Shown in pieces: positions 56,646 to 64,000 of a stretch of 64,000 bases of DNA. The stretch comes from Morchella semilibera (lineage: Eukaryota; Ascomycota; Pezizomycetes; Pezizales; Morchellaceae): NCBI GenBank assembly GCA_009192285.1, contig CM018603.1, positions 1,079,804 to 1,143,803 on the forward strand, written 5' to 3'. Both the position numbers and the translations under genes were made by a program. Under the pieces are notes generated by a model that did no database searches, was not told the DNA's origin, and worked only from the letters and a program-made list of their open reading frames with translations. The stretch's first letter is position 1. Every line of letters starts with the position of its first letter.

Positions 56646-56679
56646 TACCATAGAATAGTATTTCAGAGATCACTTATAT

Positions 56680-56989
56680 ATAAAGCCTACCAACCAGAAA
56701 ACAGCAGTAGAAAGCAAGCCTGATCAATAACCACAACGACATCAATCCTGCAACCAGTTCAATCACGATACCGGTGTCCAAAGCCGAAACTAGCGCGTGC
56801 CCTGTAGCCCATCCTACATCAATTCCATCTGCCAACATTGTCACCACCAACCAGGTTTGCCTCTCCGCGCAAACCGTCGTCGGGTCAACGAGCTCGTGGG
56901 TATCCGGAAGATTTTATCTCTCGTTGACGCCGGCCCCGGGACGCCAAGCCAAACGAGTGACCGCGCATGACTTACCGCCGGTGCACTAG
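56680..56989 (+). pseudogene. possible relic of a small gene lacking ATG
   Basis: TATATAAAGCC at about 56.68 kb is followed by a CA-rich leader (AACCACAACGACATCAATCC) typical of fungal 5' UTRs, then an open frame to a stop at 56989. The frame (VSKAETSACPVAHPTSIPSA..) has no ATG: only GTG at 56774 or ATA/ACG codons precede it. No family is recognised. It may be a gene whose start was lost, or chance. Confidence 0.2.
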
Positions 56990-57268
56990 AGTGGCTGTAG
57001 GGATATAACACCGTACAAATGGTCTAGCAGGCCCGGTGCTCTTTGCTGCAGACGGCGGGGGCGGGGGTGGGGTCAGGAGGTGGTGGGTTGGTGGTTTCAT
57101 GTCACGGGAGGAGAAGAGGTCTACACAGTGGGCCGCGCAAGAATAAGTGCCTGTTGCCAACTTTTTATATCTACATACAGGAGCGGGAAGCACACAAAGC
57201 AAACAGACTAACAAACAAAAAAAAGGACGCCCAAACACCACCACCAACCCAGCAAAGACTCTCCGGAA

Positions 57269-58879
<1,611 letters not shown>

Positions 58880-59803
58880 TCACGCATTGTCCGCAGCGCC
58901 ACTCTGGCCCTCACCGTCAGTAACGGCACGCAACACCTCCAGCACACACATCTCCGGCACCGGCTCCGCAGCCCTCCCCCCCAGCGCCCCCTCCCCAGCA
59001 TCCGGAATAACATCGCCACACTCCCTCCACACCTCCCGCCCCTGCCCCCCCTCCTCAACACAGCCACTCACACCCCGCTCCCCGTCTTCATCTTCCCCCT
59101 CGCTCTCCGTGCGCCCCGCAGCGTCCTCCGCCTCCTCCATCATAATCAACATACGCAGATAGTCCTCGGTGACGGGCGCCACCCCGTCCGTCAGCGTATG
59201 CCGCGGCTCGCGCCGCACCGCCACCGGCACCGCACCGGCGATGATGAGTCGCTGGGCGTCGCGCGTCAGCAGCGCGATGGTCCCTGGCTGCGGGCGCCAG
59301 AAGCCCAGGAGTTGGGGCGCGGCGTAGACGTGTTGCGGGAGCGGGCGCAGCGCCCGCACTGCCGTGTATAGGCGGAGCGTGAGGTGGTGGGTGGGGTCGC
59401 GCGCGGTGTGCCCGACGCCGAGGTAGGTGCAGGCTGCTTCGAGGCGGGCGCGGGGGGTGGTGGCGGGGATGGTGAAGTGGGGGTGGGGGCTTGGGGGGGT
59501 GGTGCTTGGGTGCTGCTGTAGGCGGGCGGGGCGGAGGAGGGCCGGGGGAGGGGGGGTGTGGCGGGTTTGAAGGGGGTGGTGGACATGGTGTTTAGGGGAT
59601 ATGGTAGTTAATGGGGTTAAATAGGTATATAGGATGTAGAGCTTGAACGTGAGGAGGAGGAGGAGGAGGAGGAGGAGGAGGGAGGGAGTATGAGGGAGGA
59701 GATGAGTAGCAGTAGAGGAGGAGGAGACATGTTTTAAAAGGTTGTGTACTTTCCAATCGCGGAGGAAGGGCGACGGTATGCCTCTTCTCCTCCCTCTTTC
59801 CAC
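58880..59803 (-). CDS. protein of unknown function, N-terminus uncertain
   Basis: The frame gives 307 residues. Residues about 112-225 look well ordered (HFTIPATTPRARLEAACTYL, LRLYTAVRALRPLPQHVYAA, GFWRPQPGTIALLTRDAQRL, GVAPVTEDYLRMLIMMEEAE) and carry the evidence for a real gene; the rest is acidic, Gly-rich tail (226-307). I do not recognise the domain. The predicted N-terminus contains ten leucines in a row (LLLLLLLLLLTFKLYILYTYL, about 43-63) coded by a CTC microsatellite; it looks like a membrane anchor but may be an artefact. No other in-frame ATG lies before the ordered part, so either the anchor is real or a first exon is spliced in from the overlapping frame that begins MSTTPFKPATPPLPRPSSAP at 59586. 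GC content is high. It is transcribed in the same direction as DIM1, about 450 bases upstream of it. Confidence 0.55.
   Translation of the reverse strand: MERGRRRGIPSPFLRDWKVHNLLKHVSSSSTATHLLPHTPSLLLLLLLLLLTFKLYILYTYLTPLTTISPKHHVHHPLQTRHTPPPPALLRPARLQQHPSTTPPSPHPHFTIPATTPRARLEAACTYLGVGHTARDPTHHLTLRLYTAVRALRPLPQHVYAAPQLLGFWRPQPGTIALLTRDAQRLIIAGAVPVAVRREPRHTLTDGVAPVTEDYLRMLIMMEEAEDAAGRTESEGEDEDGERGVSGCVEEGGQGREVWRECGDVIPDAGEGALGGRAAEPVPEMCVLEVLRAVTDGEGQSGAADNA
59651..59687. repeat. (GAG)n microsatellite
   Basis: About ten GAG/GGA units then GGGAGGGAG; on the minus strand it codes the ten-leucine run of the neighbouring frame. Confidence 0.9.
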
Positions 59804-60390
59804 CTAAACTCTGGCCTCTAATACCCTTCAGTAGCCAAATTAAATGCTACAAATCTTCTACGTCGTGGTCTTATATATGCCCCTCTGGCCACCGTGGAGA
59901 GACACATGTAAGTAATGACTTCCGCCATGCACGCCTTTTAAGCTCCGTGTCAGCAGATATCAGACATCTGGAAAACAGGTAGCCATACATCGAAACATGG
60001 AATTACCAGTTGTGGCCGCTATCGGCGGTGTAATATATAGATCACAGCTACATGTACACACACAACATACGCAGCAGTGTCCCCCAACCCGCCCAGACAG
60101 CAGCCCTGGGTCTCCTCTTTGCTCGACAGCCAGGCATCAACTAAACCGTATCATGTAGCTATACTCCGCCAACAGGAACCGGGCTATAGCCCCGGGCCCC
60201 CAGCTAGTAATATGCAAAGCCAAGGAGGATGGAGTACAAACATTGTCGCCTTATTGGGCTGGTTTTATTTCCTCCCTTCGGCGGAGAGGCGAGGGGGACT
60301 GGCTGGGTAGTGTTATATATGGGCTGTATAGGATCTGCATATATGTAATCGTCATGTCGTACTCCATCTTAGGGTTAGGGTTTGTTCTGG

Positions 60391-60438
60391 CACACACACA
60401 CACGCACACACACACACTCTCTCTCTCTACACCCTCTC
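60391..60438. repeat. (CA)n(CT)n microsatellite
   Basis: About fourteen CA units, one interrupted, pass into about six CT units; the motif TCTCTCTCTACACC is then repeated. Confidence 0.9.
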
Positions 60439-60969
60439 TCTCTACACCCAGCAGTAGCCGCGGTCTCTAGAGCATGGAGCAACAGAGTATCCGCGACGGC
60501 CCGGGCAAAGGCCACGCAGGGCAGAGCTATGTAGCTGACCAGCGACACAACCCACCACCAGGAGGGAGCAAAGACCACACACCCCGGTGTCCAGACAGAC
60601 ACCGGAGAGTGCCGGCGGGTGAGGAGATGGTCCAGACAGAACCGCAGCAGTGCACAGCGACGGGGAGGAAACAAAAGTATGGGTACAGTACGTTAGACCA
60701 GCAACTACGGTTAGGGCAGCCCCCCACCCCCCCCCCCTTTGTCCTCAAACCAAGGTCCAGGGGCTTGAGGAGCTAACAGCGATTGGAGCGCGCGCCATTA
60801 GGGATTCAGTTACTTTGCAGACAGACAGAGGTAGAAGCTAAGATTAACATGGTTACTTAACCTTCCAAGCCTGCAGACGGCCTGCATGGGGCTCTAGAAA
60901 GGAGAGGTAGGTGCTAGAAAGATGATCTGTGTGCCCCGGGTCAAGTTCGGGGGTCAGAACAACGGGTTG

Positions 60970-61278
60970 GGATCAGCACCGTGTGTCCTACCAGGTTAAA
61001 GGACTTGGACAAGGCTTTGGTAGTTATTTGGGGTGGATACCTCGGGGCCAGGGAATCATGAATGTTCCACTGCCAGATCTGCGACTCTTGCAACGGGAAT
61101 AAGATGGCTAACCGGGAAGCGCTGTCAACAATGCACAGACTACAAACACAGTTCCGCTCGGAAGTCTGTAGGCCACGCCAACTTGTGGACCAAGCCCTCT
61201 AGCGTTACCTCCACAAAGACCGCAGGAGGAAACAGCAAACCGTAGACAGAGGGTTCTATTTCGACCGACAGCCCAAGT
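60970..61278 (+). pseudogene. decayed open frame, stop-interrupted
   Basis: One plus-strand frame reads TVCPTRLKDLDKALVVIWGG, a stop, then MFHCQICDSCNGNKMANREA.., QTQFRSEVCRPRQLVDQAL, a TAG, and RYLHKDRRRKQQTVDRGFYF before a final stop. The CxxCxxC start and the basic amphipathic tail look protein-like, and the internal TAG is one C-to-T step from CAG, the kind of change made by repeat-induced point mutation. I cannot name the family; a transposon-encoded or zinc-knuckle protein is possible. Confidence 0.25.
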
Positions 61279-62301
61279 AAACCACCGTCGACGAGTCATG
61301 CCAGGATAGCCGTACCCAACTCAAGCCGTACCGGCGGTGTCGACTGCAATAGTCCAGACCGATCCGCACATTTCTTAAGCATGTGCCGCATTCTGCAGCC
61401 CCGGTCAAGTACGCGACCTAAGGGTTTGTACAAACCAAACCGCGCGGATGTGTCCGTAAAGGTAACAACAATCGATGGACCTCTCGAGGCAGACCTTCAA
61501 AATGTGGCGATGGACCGCCTTTTCAGGAGATTCAGAACCTGTAGTTCTAGCCCATCCTGCTATGCCCATTTCTGTATCCAGGGGTTCAATCACTATTGGC
61601 GCGGATTGTGGCTATCAACCGGCGGGGCCATGTGTACATTACCTGTACCTCTTAAAACAGTAGTATAGCTTATGGGATGGAAGGTAGGCACATAGACTGC
61701 ATAGATACTAATAGTAAGTAGCAATCATGTGCTGCATTCGGCGTGTCATTCTGTGACTCAATGCGTAAATACTCATTAGAGGACTGTACTTGGAGACCTT
61801 TTGAGATTCCAGGTTCAAACCCTACAGGCTACAAGCGGGCAGGCAAGTAGATCAGCAGACAGGCAGGCACCAGTGCACACCAGCGCAGCACAAACCAGGC
61901 GGTTACTAGCGGGCATGCAGGCGCTTCATTAGTAATTATGTATTTTATACCTGGCCTTCTGCAGTCTTGGATGTAAATATGTCACTGGAGTCTATATGCA
62001 AAATGGAGTAGTAAGAACTCGTAGATCGTGTCGGCGGAGGGGTCTGGTATGGCGGTCTTTACCATTCGGCCAAAAAGAGCTATCTTAACCTCACATGGCT
62101 CTATAAGCCAAAAACATGCCTGTTTTTTTTACCCGTTGGGGCGGTAATGTATCATATACTCATCATAAGTAGAAGCCCGGCTACAAAATCAAGCACGCAG
62201 TCCCAGTATCCTAGTTATAGTTTCAGTGAGCGGGAACACGCATAGAGGTGTTCCGCCCCCTGGGGGTCAAATGATAGTTCTCGGAAGAGAGCACCGTGAG
62301 G

Positions 62302-62376
62302 TCCGGTCTCATAACGGTTAAAGCGTCAACCTTCCACGCTGGACGACACCCGTTCGACTCCTGTTTGGGGCCGGGA
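62302..62376 (+). pseudogene. tRNA-Gly(TCC)-like pseudogene
   Basis: The D-arm-like TCATAACGGTTA, an anticodon loop CTTCCAC (TCC would read GGA), and a T arm CCGTTCGACTCC are in the right order and spacing for a glycine tRNA. Pairing is damaged: the acceptor strands TCCGGTC and GGCCGGGA pair only with a bulge, and the anticodon and T stems have mismatches. Probably a relic or a tRNA-derived short repeat. Confidence 0.45.
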
Positions 62377-64000
62377 TTCGCCCCGGGGTCGAGATAGCTA
62401 GACTACTCGCTGTTGCGGTTACGGGAGAATGAATTAATACCGTAGCAGTGAGGAACTGCTTTTTGCATCTTTCTTTTTGGAGGCGGTTCGTATGGGCCAC
62501 TTTGGCGCGCTCAAGTTTGGATATATATACTCTTAAAATGTTTCGGGTTTTGGCTGTTAGTTGTAAGTGGCAGTTTGGGGTGCTAGCTAGCGTACGGTTC
62601 TACATCCATTTGCAATACTAAATCTCACGACATGACCAACCCACACAGAAGAACGGAGCCGAAAGATACAGGAAGGAAGAGATGTATCTTAGCTCCACGA
62701 CTTAGTAGATGATCTCAACTACACCATGACACCCACAATGACCTCAAGCCACGTTCCCATCCTCACGACGACCCCCCCACGGTTCTGCACGCCAAACCTG
62801 ATCCTACCCGCGACGCTTCCGTCCCTGCCGCACTCGGTCCTGACGCGGTTAGTCACATCCATGCAGTCGTAGCGGCCGCCGGCGGGCACACCTTGGTGCC
62901 GACGGGTGCTTTTGTTTGTCCAGTGTCGTGTGCAGGCGGTGCCGCGCTGCGTAGCAGACGTCGTGTTGCGAGAGGGAGGGCTGGGGATGGTGTGCTAGTT
63001 GGAGTAGGTCGATTGTTGGGTGGTGGTGGGGAAGGGGAGGAGTAGGAGGAGGGCGTGGGTGGGGGTGGGGCGTGCATTGTGGTGGGGGGCGGGTGTTTGG
63101 GTGGTGGTGGGTATGCGGGTTAAGGTGTGGGTGCGGGGGGGGGGGGTGGGGAGGTGCAAATTTATGGCCTGGGTTGGCTGGCTGGCTTTTGTGGGGCTGA
63201 GGCGGTTCTATACTATCGCTTTCCAGCTTGTTTTTGGTTGTTCTCGTTTACACAGGTATATACAGGTCCCATGGTGAAATAAACATAATATTAATTATAT
63301 ACTACCGCAGGATCTTGCGGTTCTGCAGGCGGACAGAAACGGCAAGGACTCCTCCAAGAGAGATATCTATACGTACCGCATGCGCAGCTGTGCCCATAAT
63401 ATAGGCCTCTCTCGCGAACCCCACCCTACATACCGCCGGGTATTTACCAGCTCGCTGGCAGTGCTGGTCAGTCCCGCCCCAGCATGTCCGCGGGCGATAA
63501 ACACCACCGCCCACACCAGGGTGGTTGTGATCACCTCCGCCGTTTCGTTGAATGCCAAGAGGATCGAGTGATGGACCATGACGCTAATTCTTGGTGCCCA
63601 TGGTTTACTATCAGATGTGAGTCTGTGTGTGCGTGTGTAGCCTGGCCTGTTCCGGGCAGGGCATCGGCAGAGGGACATTGGAAGGACTGTCAGTGCGTCG
63701 ACCCTAGATTAGCTCGACCCAACCCTAACCTGGATTGTTATTCTTCAGTACCATCTAGTACGAGTTAGACTGGACTGAGGGAGAGGGGGCCTGCGGCTCT
63801 ATCAAGTAGGACCGTGTCACTACCGCCCACGCCCCGGAGTATCCAGATCACTAAAAGGTCACTGGCTCTTTCAGGGAGGAGGTCGGGCTGGTGGGTGGGG
63901 ACCTGTTGCGGCCTGGGCTATGGGTTCTCCCTGCGGTACACGAGTCGAAAAGATAACTTATTGTCTATAGAGGATGAAATTTCGGGTCCTGTTCCCATAC
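62377..64000. other. right end of window, no supported gene
   Basis: A GC-rich island at 62.73-63.15 kb has open frames on both strands (48 codons from ATG 62727; 74 codons minus) rich in Pro, Ala or Gly, with a G12 run at 63135-63146. None is convincing. A telomere-like AACCCTAACC occurs at 63721-63730. Confidence 0.45.

Larger units (their letters stand above)
59804..62299. other. intergenic with decayed coding-like segments
   Basis: No intact gene. It holds a TACATGTA near 60.05 kb, a telomere-like TTAGGGTTAGGGTTT at 60369-60383, a (CA)n(CT)n tract at 60391-60438 and a broken frame at about 60.97-61.28 kb, listed separately. (GGCA)-type repeats recur near 61.83-61.87 kb. Confidence 0.5.

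Noticed and set aside
61787-61830. T-arm-like CCAGGTTCAAACCCT
   Set aside because: No D arm or anticodon arm at the right distance and no pairing acceptor stem.

Overview
The window looks like chromosomal DNA of a filamentous ascomycete (Pezizomycotina). Evidence: genes are split by a few short introns (56-89 bp) with GTAAGT-type donors and CTAAC/TGAC branch sites; there is a Zn2Cys6/fungal-specific transcription factor, a fungal-type 29.9 kDa complex I subunit, a mitochondrial class 2 dihydroorotate dehydrogenase and an EED-type Polycomb subunit. Gene density is low: about ten convincing protein genes and three intact tRNA genes in 64 kb. Genes sit in GC-rich islands inside AT-richer DNA full of decayed repeats, which would fit a repeat-rich genome such as that of many Pezizales, but the class is an inference.

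Layout. 0-5 kb: repeat-like desert. 5.06-5.53 kb: short F-box/ankyrin gene. 6.48-6.81 kb: possible small spliced gene. 7.57-9.41 kb: 613-residue protein in which I recognise a retropepsin-like segment followed by an RNase H-like segment, both without the usual catalytic residues. 9.4-15 kb: microsatellite-rich DNA with one low-complexity minus-strand gene at 12.4-12.9 kb. 14.98-16.48 kb: dihydroorotate dehydrogenase (pyrimidine synthesis). 16.5-19.9 kb: desert with a Harbinger-type MITE. 19.87-21.28 kb (minus): EED, the WD40 subunit of PRC2. 21.3-26.8 kb: desert with tRNA-Ala(AGC), a decayed tRNA copy and tRNA-Pro(CGG). 26.77-27.47 kb: complex I 29.9 kDa/NDUFA5-type subunit. 27.5-37.4 kb: ten-kilobase desert with two Tc1/mariner-type MITEs. 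37.48-41.02 kb: 1180-residue transcription factor with C2H2 and Zn2Cys6 DNA-binding domains. 46.22-48.82 kb (minus): large disordered Ser/Pro-rich protein. 48.9-57.2 kb: desert with tRNA-Leu(AAG), a hAT-like element and another TA-flanked MITE. 57.27-58.43 kb (minus): 18S rRNA dimethyltransferase DIM1. 58.88-59.80 kb (minus): unknown protein. 59.8-64 kb: decayed DNA with a tRNA-Gly-like pseudogene.

The genes are individually promoted housekeeping or regulatory genes; I see no biosynthetic cluster or operon-like grouping. The most unusual points are the retropepsin/RNase H-like pseudoenzyme candidate at 7.6-9.4 kb, the apparent change of the EED aromatic cage, a strong excess of the palindrome TACATGTA outside genes, many G/C homopolymers of 10-16 bases, scattered two-unit telomere-like motifs, and several very short MITEs with clean TA or TAA target duplications. 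Positions were worked out by eye and can be off by a few bases for repeats and splice sites.
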